From Saussurea involucrata (lineage: Eukaryota; Streptophyta; Magnoliopsida; Asterales; Asteraceae): 64,000 nucleotides of DNA. A model generated the notes under the pieces. That model ran no database searches. It saw nothing but the letters and a program-made list of their open reading frames with translations, and was not told the DNA's origin. Position numbers and translations under genes: made by a program. Positions 12,093 to 23,321 of this stretch are shown piece by piece. Where the stretch lies: positions 134,159,501-134,223,500 of the forward strand of contig CM066324.1 of assembly GCA_033807775.1 (NCBI GenBank), read 5' to 3'. Each line of letters starts with the position of its first letter. Within the stretch, counting starts at the first letter, position 1.

Positions 12093-15000
12093 TTAGAGTG
12101 CTCTAGCAACAGATTTGAATTCAGACAAGCAAGTGTGCAATATCTTTTGACGTTTCTGAAGCGACTGTCGTTCATTCTCGAGGACATCAATTGCTCCCGG
12201 TGCAACAAACATATCCATGAACTTTTCATCATTCACCGCAAATAAATCCAGTCCCAATGCCACCATAAGTCGTTCGCGGCTACCCACATGAAAATAATAC
12301 AGCAACAAGTCCGTAAGAAAAATGATACGTTTAACTAGAGATGGCCAAATGGGCCCGGCCAGGACCGAGACCATTTGGAACCGGTTTGGGCCCGCTGTCC
12401 TTAACCAGTTATGATTTTCCACCAAAAAAGGCCCGGTCTGGCCCGGCACCGATTATGGCACCGGTTATAGAACCAGCCCATGACCGGCCCGATTTTTTAT
12501 TTAAAATTTATTTCTAAATGAATTTTTAAGTATATTTTTAGATTTATTTTAAATGTATTTTTAAGTGTATTTAATTGAAGACCAAATGTATATTTAAGTG
12601 TATTTTATTAATAAAAACGTATTTTTTAGTGTATCCGATTGACCCAATTAAATATTCTAAACTATATTTGATTGAGCAATAACGAAACGTATTTGTTAGT
12701 GTATTTGATTGACCACATTCTCAAAAAATATTTTTATATGTTAAAAACAATATCTAAAAAACATTAAAAAAATAAGTGGGACCGATTTGGACCCGGCCCG
12801 GGACCGGTGAGGACCGCGCCTCATACACCTTAACCGGGCCTTTGTATTTGGGTCGATACCGGGAAAAAGACTAGAACCGGTTACGGGATCACTACTTAGG
12901 ACCGGGACCGATTTTTGGCCACCTCTATTTGTAGCAGCATAAAGCGATTTCAATCAAGAAAAGCATTAGAAACATACCATGGGGTCAGAAATCCAGAATT
13001 CAAAGTTGAAGTCACGCTACGCTCAACCAAAACTTCACGTATACGTGCAAAATGCTGTGCAGCCGACGAGCAAATCTCGGAGTACGACGACCCAGATCGT
13101 AAGTTCACATTAAGACCACCACCGTTTTGAACTCTTAAGTTATCCAGCACTTTACTGTTACCCTGTATTCTGGAATGGCGTTTTTTTGCGCCACCTTCAA
13201 TATAGTTACCGAGTTCCTTCTTGATGACGTAATTTCCTTCAGATGGCTGTTCGGGTGACGGGGTCTCAGGCACCGTCATATAAGCTTCTCGTGCTTCCAC
13301 AAGTTTTCCAGGTGTGGTGTCCTCTTGACCATTCTTTTGAGGAGGTATATTTTCTTGGCCTTTTACACCAGGTTCTGAAAACTCGAGAGATATCGAACTA
13401 ACTGAAGACTGATATTTATAAGGGTTTCCACCAGAAGTGGATAGAATATCGCTATCGTAACATACTTGAGAATACGGGCTTGTAACTGAATCCAAATGAT
13501 GCCGAACGAGTTGTTTGCATTCTTTTGCAAGATCCCTTATAAAGCGATTGTATGAGTGCCTTAAAGCAGCATGAAAACCTACGTATCCATCCATATCAAC
13601 AGTTTTCTTTGCATCTGCAAAAAGAAAAAAGACGTGATCAACGCTTCAGATCCACTTCTCACGCTTCTCACGTTAACCTCAACTTCTCGTACGATCCTTT
13701 GCCTATATTGTATAACTATAAGGTAATGAAATAGACACGAGTAAGGGCCTGTTTGTTAGCTGCTTAATGAGCTTTATGGGACTCAGCTTATTCAATCAGC
13801 TATACATGGCTGTTTGGTAGTGTCTTATAGATATAGAAAGTGGCGAATTCAGTAAGCTTTTTAGGGGGAAGCTTTATGCAGAAAGCCAAGATTTTTCCAA
13901 TTAACAAAATATGCTTCTTCCATCTTTGTAAAAACTTTCCCAATCTATACAGAGAGATTAATCCACAGAGACAGCTTGTCCATACAACACTTAATTGAAA
14001 AACCAACCAGACAGCCCCTAATCGAAGTAGTTTAAAGATACACGACGAATGTGGTCCTCAAAAGATTTGTGCAGCCTTATGTGTTCATTGTTTATCGGTC
14101 TTGTTATGAAGAAAGTACGAACAATGACTTGATTGGTTCATTGTCTCACTTTCTTGGAATCTTGGATACACATAACTGGTCCTAATGATCCACTTCCATT
14201 CCTTAGTAGGTCTGGTCTTGAAAAGCCAAAAACTGGTCCTAATGATCCAGTTCCGGTCCTTAATCAATCCAAGCTCTCTTAACTTCTATATCTAAGAGGA
14301 TGTTAACTTTTTATTACATGAAGCCCTGGCTAGATAAATCTGTCTGTCTGGATAATTAAATCCATCTATTTGAGAGACGATGGGTTTGAGGGAGGCAAAG
14401 AGAAGGTTGGATTAGCTGTGTGCTTTTCTGGTATTAAATTTATGGGGTGACTTAATGGGAATGGGAACAAGTGAGGGATCCTGGCTTACTCCATATAGTC
14501 ATTTTAGCTTAATGGCTTAACGGTGAAGCCGTAAAGAAACGCTCATGTATGGCTGAGCGAATAAGCCGCCCAGACCATTAAGCTCATTAAGTTGTAAGTA
14601 CACAACCCCTAAGTTACATAGTTTTATAAGATGCTATGGGAAATGAGCTATGAACTTACAATCAGCATGGCAAAGGTGATTTCTCTCCATGGCTAGATCA
14701 AAAAGATTTCTTAACACAAATGCAAGCCGTTCGCAAGCTGTATCAAGCAGAGGGGCAAGCCATGACCTCGCAGCAGAACGTGCAATCTCAGCAGCAGCCT
14801 CTACAATTCCTCTTCCCCCACCTCGGCCAGCATGAGCGAGTATTATATTCGCTACCTGTAAAAAGATATCCAAATCATTGATCTGTTAAGGTTTAGGGTT
14901 TTAGACTATGCGCTGTTAACATCGCCGACATATCGGATATTTCAGCGACTTTTTGACCAAAATATCGGTTTGATATACCGAATTTTTGTAAATGGTTTTT

Positions 15001-18000
15001 TTTTGGGGGGAGGGTTTAATGAGTATTGGGCTTTTATAGTTTTATACATTTACTTGGGCTTAATTTAATTAGTCAACTAGTAGTCTAAGTTAGGTTCCAT
15101 AATTTCCAACGTTCTCTTCTACGGTCGATGCCTTTTTTCAGCCACGACTTTGTCTGGTCTTTGTCGAAACTATATTTTTAATTAATACATATGATATGTT
15201 TATGGATGCATACATATATATTATATATAAATCTAAGGAATATTATATGAACCGATATATCTGATATTTCAAATATCGGTCCTGACAGATATTTTGTATT
15301 TTGAACGCTGTAACAACATAGGGTTTAGATCCAAAAAAGCACTCAACCTGTAAATTTTACCTTCTCTCTTGAAACTGGAGGGCACTCAATCGAATATGTA
15401 GCACAGCGAAATTCATGTATAACTCTTTCAAAAGCAGCACCACCATAAAGGCGAAGGCTACCATTGGGTGGCTTTAGATCAGCTGTAAGACCAGGCCAGC
15501 TCCCGATACCACTTTCTGATCTCTCCTCTTCTGTTGTTCTCCCCCATTGCTCTGGGTCGGGATCGGCTGCTCCATCTATTAGTGCTCCCTTCAGCATTTT
15601 AAAAATGGAATAGATGTATTCAGTCAATTGAAACATGTATAACTTTAAGCAATAGCCAAATTTCTCACAAAACAACTAGCTAGTAAGTTGGATGTGTTTG
15701 GTATGCAGGACGCGACACGAAAGAACAACTATTCTATGTTTGGCAAGACAGAACCGGACAGAACAGATAACATGACCAATTTACCCCTAATAAGTTGTTT
15801 ATACATTTTATATATTTTGATTAATTATGTAATAAAATAAATGTTTTTATAACAAAATAAATTATTAGAAAGTTTTTTTCTTCAACGATTAAAGTTACAC
15901 CAATATAAAAAGTTTAGGTAGTTTCCAATTTTTATTTTCTGACATTTTTTATATTTTTTACTATTAATAATTTATATAAATAAATAAAAACATAGAAACC
16001 ATATTAAAGTAATATTTTAAGGATAGTAAAGTGAAAGTTTAAAAAACATAAAATAAAATAAATAAAATTTAAAAAAATGTATAAAATATAAAAAAAAGGT
16101 GTATTTGATGTTTTAAAAAAGAATTAAATTTTATTTTAAGGTTATATTGGTAAAACATAAGTTTGTTCTACCTTGTTCGATGGGTCGGGTGAAACAAGTT
16201 TGTTTGTTACGGTCTGTTCCACACAAAAGTCTTGCCAAACTGGAACAGTGATCCCTGTTTTGTTTTTTGAGAAGGGTATCCCAGACCACATTGGGCCCAG
16301 ACTAATCCCTAGGCAAATCGGGCCTTTGGCCCAGCTGCTAAAGCATGCAGCCCTGAGATTATCCTCAGTGGCCACAAGTGCTGCGTGTGGGGCTCGAACC
16401 CGGGCAAGCGCTATGAACTCCCCAGGCCTTACCACCACGCCACAACCCTTGTGGTTATGATCCCTGTTTTGTTACCAAACGCACCACAATGAACTCATAC
16501 CAAATGGTTGCAGATGGCAGATGCAAACAACATTGATGATCTGCGGAGGTGAGCAACATCGGAAGTGGCTTGAATTTTGGAGTCCATGGAGTTTAAATCA
16601 GCGGTGACTTCATTGCAACGCTGTTCAAGCAACGCCAAAGTTGCTGGTGCCGCTTCTTTATATCTCTTTTGAAGTTCAGATTCCAGATAATCTCGAAGGC
16701 GACCAAAGCCAATTTGGGACCTATATTTTTCTTCATCAAATCCTCCGTTGACAGAGTCTCGTAGATGGTGTAAAACATCAACATCCACTTGGGCTATTTG
16801 CCTCCGAAATTCATCATTTGAAACCGTTGTCTTGTCCTTTGGCAGGGCAACAAAAAAGGGGTGTGTATTCTCTCCAAGGTAGCCACTTGCACTTAAATAG
16901 TTGTCCACTTCCCGACGTTCAGTGAATTCCTGAAAGATTACATCTCTTATATTACAGCAGAACCGTAATACATGTGAAAAATTCCACAGGACCAATAAAG
17001 TAATGCCACATCATACGTAATTATCCATATCCATACCAATATATAACAAAGAATGGCGATCATTCTTTCTTCATTTCACTTGTTAGAACAACAGTTAGGG
17101 GCTGTTTTGTTTACCTTTTAATAGTTTCATTGAGAGGCATCTTCCGAATCTCTAAGAGGTGAATCTTTTTTGGCAAAAAAAAAGTCTGTCTCTTAATGGT
17201 TCTAAAACCCTCTGAACAATTTTGTATCTTAGGCCTCCCTTAACTATTCAGTGTCCTAATATCATTCTAAACTATTACCGAAAAAACCATATTTCCTTTT
17301 GCACTATATCATAAGAGCCTTTTAATCATTCTGCACCAAATCATAAGAGGCTCTTAATCTGATTTAGATTTAGCTTGTAGAATGTTGAAGCTTTTTGTAC
17401 CTTAAGCCGGTTATCAAACTTCGAAACTACAATAACGGTTCTTCGAAAGGTTGGGTCAATTTCACGAATGGCATCCAGCCACAAAGATGAGCACCACTCG
17501 ACACTACTTTGTTGAAGGAACACAAGGATGCGGTGGCTTGGGCTAGCCAACGACTTAACCATTGATAGAATTTCCTCTGGTGTGCTTTCTGGTTCACCCT
17601 TCTTTGCCTGCCAATAGTAGTTTTAAACTGTAACTATCATACACATAAAAACACACCACCCTTGCCCTCCCAAAACAAAAGCAGATATTTACATATATTA
17701 CCTTGAGAACAAATCCAGGAGTGTCGATAATGGTGAGATTAGGACAATGAGCGTATTCAGCTCTGATCACAATCGGCTTAGAAGAGACAGCAGTTTTAGT
17801 CTTCTTCAACAGTGCATCAGTTCTTGATTTGATAGTGTCTGCAACTGCTGATGCTAACATGATAGGACTGCCATATTCCTCAGAATCCTCCTCCTGTTGG
17901 TAAAGTTAAATTTGAGAATCACACATATGCAGAACGAAACAGCTAAAACTATAAGCATAAAAACACTTCAATAGACGCTGATACATGCTTACCTGAAGAA

Positions 18001-18905
18001 TATCCATCTCCCATCCTCAGAACAAATAGTGTATATTTATCATTAAAAAATAAAATGTTCTCAAAATTCAATTTTCCAGTTGAATAAGCTTTGATCCGAA
18101 TTCCAAAGCTTGAATTTTGTTCTTTCACACACACTAAATTCTAACCATTATTCTTATTCATTATAAACCTGACTATGAATGCGTTTTCCAATGGATATCT
18201 AAAATTGAAAATCTAAACTAAGCAATTATTATACCTACAAGCATGAACAGGAATCTTCATAAGAAGCTGCTACATACTTGCATAATAATTAACCACTCGT
18301 AAAACGACAGTTATAATTCTGTTACCAGTTTACCACCAATATAATATCCAAAATTGGACGATTGACACTTCAATAAGATCTGTTACCGCCTTTCAAAAGA
18401 ACTTAAGGGATTTCAAAGTAAAATCCCCAATTTCTATTCCAAAACTTGGTCCATACTACAATCATAAACCCTAACTACAAAATTTCTCCACATTTAACCC
18501 ACAGATCATACGCAACAGTACAAAATCGGAACAAACCTGAAACCGACACTTGGGATCGAGAGCAGCAGGATCATGAACCATCTGGAGTATGAGAGGCCTA
18601 CGTGTACCCATCTCGACCTCGCGAACATTGAATCGGAATCCAAGAAGTGCTTCGAGAAGTGAGCTCTTGCCATCAGACTGCCCTCCGATGGCTACAATCT
18701 CAGGAATAGGAAGCTGTTCGCCAAATGCAACCGCAGCCGCCTGAAGACGATTATAGGCTTCAAATCGGGCCTTAAAGGAAGAGGACGAATCGGCGGTTTT
18801 CTGATGATGATGGTGGTGGTGCTTCCTTGAAGCAGAGGAAGAAGAAGTTCTATCGTTTATCATTGTTTTCGTCGGTGTTGTGAGGAAGCCATTGGAGGAC
18901 GCCAT
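12093..18905 (-). CDS. DRP5A: Dynamin-related protein 5A (cytokinesis-type dynamin GTPase)
   Basis: Eight exons: 18905-18537, 17893-17702, 17607-17401, 16929-16501, 15588-15361, 14855-14660, 13614-12978 and 12279-12093, giving 814 aa, close to the roughly 817 aa I recall for Arabidopsis DRP5A. All introns are GT-AG and the frame closes. The GTPase motifs are intact: G1 GGQSDGKSS (74-82), switch Thr in MGTRRP (about 101), G3 DTPG (180-183), G4 SKFD (249-252). A dynamin middle region follows, with the GED-type segment ERSVTSTLNSGFLTP to the end. There is no PH or proline-rich domain, as in plant DRP5. An N-terminal His run (about 29-34) lies in a disordered leader. The start at 18905 (MASSNGFLTTPTKT) aligns with the known family start; an in-frame ATG at 18938 would add 11 residues. 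The family forms GTP-driven polymers and in Arabidopsis is linked to cell-plate formation. Introns 3, 4, 6 and 7 carry transposons. A hAT element ends 88 bp before the start codon. Confidence 0.95.
12336..12927. mobile_element. hAT-like element with GGGCCCGG words, in DRP5A intron 7
   Basis: The ends TAGAGATGGCCAAATGGG and TTTTTGGCCACCTCTA match those of the larger element at 18,994-21,585. The interior is non-coding, with GGACCGG/CCCGGCC words near both ends. The flanks (CGTTTAAC and TTTGTAGC) do not form a convincing 8-bp duplication, so the insertion is old or its borders are eroded. Confidence 0.75.
13745..14018. mobile_element. Tourist-like MITE in DRP5A intron 6
   Basis: Starts GGGCCTGTTTGTTAGCTGC and ends ACCAGACAGCCCC, with TAA on both sides (13,742-13,744 and 14,019-14,021). 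It belongs to the family found at 23.6 and 31.1 kb, which shares the words CATTAAGC, TATAGAAAGTGGC and GCTTTATGCAGAAAGCC. Confidence 0.88.
15690..16487. mobile_element. MITE in DRP5A intron 4, interrupted by a SINE
   Basis: The left end GATGTGTTTGGTATGCAGGA and right end TTACCAAACGCACC bracket AT-rich sequence. Removing the SINE at 16,265-16,457 restores an element like that at 25,277-25,925, in the opposite orientation. The exact borders are uncertain by a few bases. Confidence 0.65.
16265..16457 (-). mobile_element. tRNA-derived SINE with 16-bp target duplication
   Basis: On the minus strand: CCACAAGGGTTGTGGCGTGG head, A-box-like GTGGCGTGGTGGTAAGG, B-box GGGTTCGAGCCCC, and a tail ending in CAAAAAA. 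Perfect duplications TGATCCCTGTTTTGTT lie at 16,249-16,264 and 16,458-16,473. It sits inside a MITE, which sits inside DRP5A intron 4. Confidence 0.93.
17098..17357. mobile_element. Truncated Tourist-like MITE in DRP5A intron 3
   Basis: The left end GGGGCTGTTTTGTTTACC follows TTA, and the interior (CTCTTAATGGTTCTAAAACC) matches the element at 9,755-10,038. The right terminal repeat is missing and the sequence passes into the last part of the intron before exon 3. Confidence 0.7.
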
Positions 18906-19136
18906 TGTAGAGAGAGGGAGAGCGGGGGGAGGATTCAATTTGAATTTTTCCAGTTTTCAGTGATGATAGCCGTTGTAAATTAGTAATGCAGAGTAGAGAT
19001 GGCCAAATGGGCCCGGCCTGGCCTAGCCCGACGGGCCCAAAGCCCAGCCCAAAGCCCGGCCCGCTTCAAGCCCGGTCCCAGCCCGTCAGGCCCTATCAGA
19101 CCCTGTTTTCAGCATTTTCCTTGGCCCGGGCCCGGC

Positions 19137-20559
19137 TAGGGGTGAGCAGCGGAACTGGGTACCCGCCTTTGGAACCGGAACCACTCTGAAACTGCCGGTT
19201 CTGAAACCGGAACCGATGTCACTGGTTCCGGTTCCGGTTCCTAAAATACGGAACCGATTGAAACTGGATCCGGTTCCGGTTCTCATTTTTTAAGAACCGC
19301 TACCCGTTGGGTACCCGCTGGGTACCCAGAATCGGAACCGTTGGGTACCCGGTATATTTTAATAGAAAATATCTATATATAATATATTTAATTATTTATT
19401 ACATATTAGAAAATTCATAGAAAATCAACCGTTGGTCCAAATGAGGTGTACGATATACCGTTAGAAAGATTAGAATGTCCTTAAGAACTGTTATGAAGAG
19501 TTAAAGTCCTAATTATGAGTTTAAATGTGTCAAAACACTGAGTTTTCACATTGTACACAAGAACCTGTGCACTGTTTTTGTAAAGGTTGTAGTGGTCTGA
19601 TTATAGCTCTGAATTGCATGAATCCAATTTCTGTGGAATCCAAAGATATCAATGAACAACTTTCATTTAGATGATAGTGTCCAATTTGGCTTCTAAATGG
19701 AAGAAATATATCGTAACTTATGGCATATAGGAGCTGTCAATTATGAGTTTTAAAGTTTCTGCCATGTTATTAGAAAATTCATAGAAAATCAACCGTTGGT
19801 CCAAATGAGGTGTACGATATACCGTTGGAAAGCTTAGAATGTCCTTAAGAACTATCATGAAGAATTAAAGTCCTAATTATGAGTTTAAATGTGTCAAAAC
19901 ACTGAGTTTTTGAATCAGCTCACATTGTACACAAGAACCTGCACACTGTTTTTGTAAAGGTTGTAGCGGTCTGATTATAGCTCTGAATTGCATGAATCTA
20001 GTTTCTGTGGAATCCCAAGATATCAATGAACAACTTTCATTTAGATGATAGTGTCCAATTTGGCTTCTAAATGGAAGAAATATATCGTAACTTATGGCAT
20101 ATAGGAGCTGTCAATTTCTGTATGTTTCACAAGGAAGTGGGATTTCCTCCCATCCCACATTGGTGGGAAACAAAAACCTTATGCTCTATGCCCACTATAA
20201 ATATGATCTCACCCCTTTTATTTTCATTTGCATCACCCCCTTGACCCTAGCTTGGTGGTTTGAGTCCGTTGGCTTGGACCCTCTAAGTTGGTGCACCCTA
20301 TTAAAACTTTTATATTTATAAATGTTAAATGGGTTAGTGGGTTAAATGGGTTAGCCAGGTCTATCTATTGCTCCAAAGTTAAAAAATAAAAATAAAAAGT
20401 TGTCAGTGGGTACCCGGAACCGGTTCCCAGCGGTTCCGGGATCGGTTCCAAAAAATAGAGAACCGACGGGAACGGTTCCGGTTCTTTCTTTCTAGGAACC
20501 GCCGGTTCCGGTTCCGGTTCCATGAAAATAGGGCGGGTACCCGGTATTGCTCACCCCTA
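19137..20559. mobile_element. Nested hAT element with GGAACCGG words
   Basis: The ends are TAGGGGTGAGCAGCGGAAC and GTATTGCTCACCCCTA. The flanks GGCCCGGC (19,129-19,136) and GTCCCGGC (20,560-20,567) agree at 7 of 8 bases, as expected for a hAT duplication with one later change. Both ends are rich in GGAACCGG/CCGGTTCC and GGGTACCC. It inserted into the left arm of the outer hAT element. No transposase frame is visible. Confidence 0.88.
19405..20116. repeat. Internal tandem duplication, period ~364 bp
   Basis: A block starting ATTAGAAAATTCATAGAAAA at 19,405 recurs at 19,769 and runs through TTATGGCATATAGGAGCTG in both copies, with scattered substitutions. It lies within the nested hAT element. 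Confidence 0.88.
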
Positions 20560-20966
20560 GTCCCGGCCCGGTCCAAAGCCCGGTTTAGGCTCGGCCCGCC
20601 CAATTCAAAAATATAGCCGTTTTTAGCCGTTATTTTCGATTTGTAGCCTTTTTTTGGTTTTTTTTTGCATTCTAAACACTATAAATAGGTAGTGGGTGTA
20701 TGAGGTTTGATATCAATTCTCGATTTCTCGCTTTCAATTCTCGATTTGTTGAAAGATGCTAAAAATGAAATGAAATACATTTGTTGAAACATGTTTTTCA
20801 TTTAATTTTTAGCATCTTTCCACATTTTTATTGCATCACGTCTAAGAGTTTGAAGGCTTACCGGAGTGTAGCGAGGTTGTAGACATCTTTGGATCATTTT
20901 CGTCATATACGGATTGTGGAAATGTCCGAACGGCAACCCCATTTGAATGACACATTTTGTTGTTAA

Positions 20967-21239
20967 TTACCGGGCCAACATGGTATCGTACGACCATATT
21001 TGACCTTGGTTGTCAAGTATGGGTTGACTTGAATCACCTCGTGCCTTGCATGCGTTATCGGTGTGCCTCTTTAAGGTCGAGTTTCCCGAGGTCGCAAAGA
21101 GAGCTCCACACCTTTTGCATTGTGCCTTTTTCCCGTCGTTGAGAACCACCATATTGAAACCATTCCAAACTTCGGATTTTCGTCCGTGTTCGACAATAAC
21201 TTCTCTAATTTGATCGTTTGATGCACTACCGCCGGCCAT
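20967..21239 (-). pseudogene. hAT transposase remnant (BED zinc finger only)
   Basis: The minus-strand frame from the ATG at 21239 reads MAGGSASNDQIREV and then a BED-type finger with CKRCGALF, followed by STLKRHTDNAC: two Cys, one His and a final Cys in the expected order and spacing. The frame stops after about 90 residues. The catalytic RNase-H-like part and the dimerisation domain that make hAT transposases 600-700 aa are absent from the element, so this cannot be an active transposase. BED fingers bind transposon ends, so the fragment could still bind DNA if expressed. The TATA-like box present in the left arm (CTATAAATAG, 20,681) is shortened in the right arm, which would serve as this frame's promoter. 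Confidence 0.8.
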
Positions 21240-21593
21240 TTTGATTGAAGGATGGAAAATTTGAAAGAACCAGAAGTTGCGAGAAATGAACACGAGAAAG
21301 CGAGAAATCGAGAATTGTAAGCGAGAATTGTGTTTTTTGCGTTTTTGTAAGTTGATATCAAACCTCATACACCCACTACCTAATAGTGTTTAGAATGCAA
21401 AAAAACGGCTACAAATCGAAAATAACGGTCATAATAACGGCTAAAAACGGCTATATTTTTTAATTGGACGGGTCGGGCCTAAACCGGGCTTTGGACCGGG
21501 CCGGGCCGGGCCGGGACCGGGCTTTCATCAGGGCTTCGGGCCCCCGTCGGGCTAGGGCCGGGTCGGGCCCATTTGGCCATCTCTAATCCCAAG

Positions 21594-22520
21594 CTATGCC
21601 TAAACTAATCATTTGGCAAATTATGACTGTAAGACATCATCCCTGATTAAACTTTAGTGACCACAATTGTTGTGTACGCCTGGATTAGAACCCGGGTCCG
21701 ATCGGGTCGATCCAATCCAAAATCATTCCTTTTACAGTCGGGTCAGCCAGATCGGTCCCGTTCTCGACCAGAAATCCTAGAACCAATCTAGGCCCTGTCG
21801 ATTTTTTAAAAAGTATATTTTTAATTCCTTTTATATAAAGATGTTATACATGTTTCTATAATTACGATTTTTTTAAATTTAGGTATAAAATACACTTTAA
21901 ATAATACATCAACTAGATAATATTTAGATAAACTTTAAAAAACTTAAAAATCTTGAAAAAGTTGTATTATAGTTTATAAGAACTTCTTTTTGAAACATCG
22001 GAACTATATATAACCAGTTCCACACTCGAGCTAGGCGAGACTAAACCTTGAAATTCCATAAAATATGCAACCAGTTCTTCACTGTCGGCCATAACTGGTC
22101 CAGATCAGTATTTACAAAAATTTACATCTATAAAAGCTATTATTGCTTTAATTTTATTTTATAAATTACATACGACATTAGGAGTATAGAAAACCTTAAA
22201 AATGGAAAATTGGGAAACACCCTAGTATAAATTTCATTTGAACGGTATGCACTTGTCAATACAAGTAGATTAAGTTGTTTTTTGGTTTTTATGCACGTAT
22301 GCATGTTACTAATTATTTGTATGAACAAGTGCATATCATCTAGATGAAGAACTACCAGGATGTTCCTCAGTTTTCCATTTTTTAAAGATATTCCCCTGAA
22401 CTTGACCCTGGATAATATAACAATATAACATTAATGTTTGATTATTTTATTGATCTAGTAAAATGTCTAAAGTTTAAAGTCTCTTTATTTCGAATTATGG
22501 TAGTTTTGCAATGTAACAAT
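21594..22520. other. Intergenic sequence between hAT element and next MITE
   Basis: At 21,594-21,720 there is SINE-like wording (AGTGACCACAATTGTTGTG and GATTAGAACCCGGG, a possible inverse B box) without clear ends. The rest is AT-rich with no gene. Confidence 0.35.
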
Positions 22521-22523
22521 TTA

Positions 22524-22812
22524 GGGGGCCGTTTACCTAGTCACTTACCTGGATAAGTGCTTACCAGCAAAATTCTAACACTATCACTTACTTCCCAGGT
22601 AAGACTTTAGTCCACCAAAATGGCATCGTATGCAACAATTTAGCCGGTAAGCGCTAACCGTGGTAAGAGTCGTTGCACTCACTTACCGGGTAAGACTTTC
22701 GGTCCTTGCTTCCGCTCATACCGGGTAAGATTTTTGGTTCTTGCCATATTCATCCGGTAAGCTGATGTGACTTGGTAAACACTTACCCGGGCAAGCGTTT
22801 TGTAAACGGCCC
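22524..22812. mobile_element. Tourist-like MITE (CTTACC family)
   Basis: The left end GGGGGCCGTTTACCTAGTC follows TTA; the right end reads TTTTGTAAACGGCCC. The interior is full of CTTACC/GGTAAG words and closely matches 28,859-29,146. Confidence 0.78.
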
Positions 22813-23321
22813 TTGGTCTCGCTCCTTGTTTTTTCTCAACCAATTTTGGTATAACAAAAAACTGCATCATTATCCCATTCAGTCTCATCTTGTCCAAGCC
22901 TAATGTTATGCCAAATAATGGGATTTTTGTTCTTTCATGTTCCATCATCTCCCACATACCAAACACACCCTAATAAACAAAATAATGACCGTAGTTGTGA
23001 CTTTTATGTTGACTTCGACGAGTCTATTGGTTTTAGCCGAATCAAACGCAATTTAACGAAACACGTTCTAATAATTTGAAGAAAAACTCGGATCGCGCGA
23101 TACATAAGATCACATGAACGGATACTACCAAAAGCTACCAATTTATACAACAAAAACACACGCAAATGTCTAGAAAAGATTCAAACTCACGACAATTTGT
23201 CGTAATTTTACATAATCCGTAGGCAAAAAATAAAGTCAAACCAAAGAATCTAACAAATAGTAGTCGTATGGTCAACTAACATTCCGTTTATGAAGATCCG
23301 AGCATGAAATATCGATTGAAG

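Larger units (their letters stand above)
18994..21585. mobile_element. hAT element with long terminal inverted repeats and transposase remnant
   Basis: The outer ends are TAGAGATGGCCAAATGGGCC and its inverse GGCCCATTTGGCCATCTCTA. Inside a younger insertion (19,137-20,559) is set aside, the left arm (18,994-19,136 plus 20,560-about 20,740) mirrors the right arm (about 21,290-21,585): GGGCCCGG words, then TAGCCGTTATTTTCGATTTG, then GTGGGTGTATGAGGTTTGAT, giving inverted repeats of roughly 300 bp. A BED-finger transposase fragment lies between. Flanks ATGCAGAG and ATCCCAAG match at only 5 of 8 bases. It lies directly upstream of DRP5A. Confidence 0.85.

Noticed and set aside
16142..16460. Overlapping 95-98 codon frames on both strands
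   Set aside because: They fall in the SINE and MITE within DRP5A intron 4. The coding potential is a by-product of the GC-rich SINE.
20094..20321. 75-codon frame in the nested hAT element
   Set aside because: No transposase motif. It overlaps the internal 364-bp duplication.
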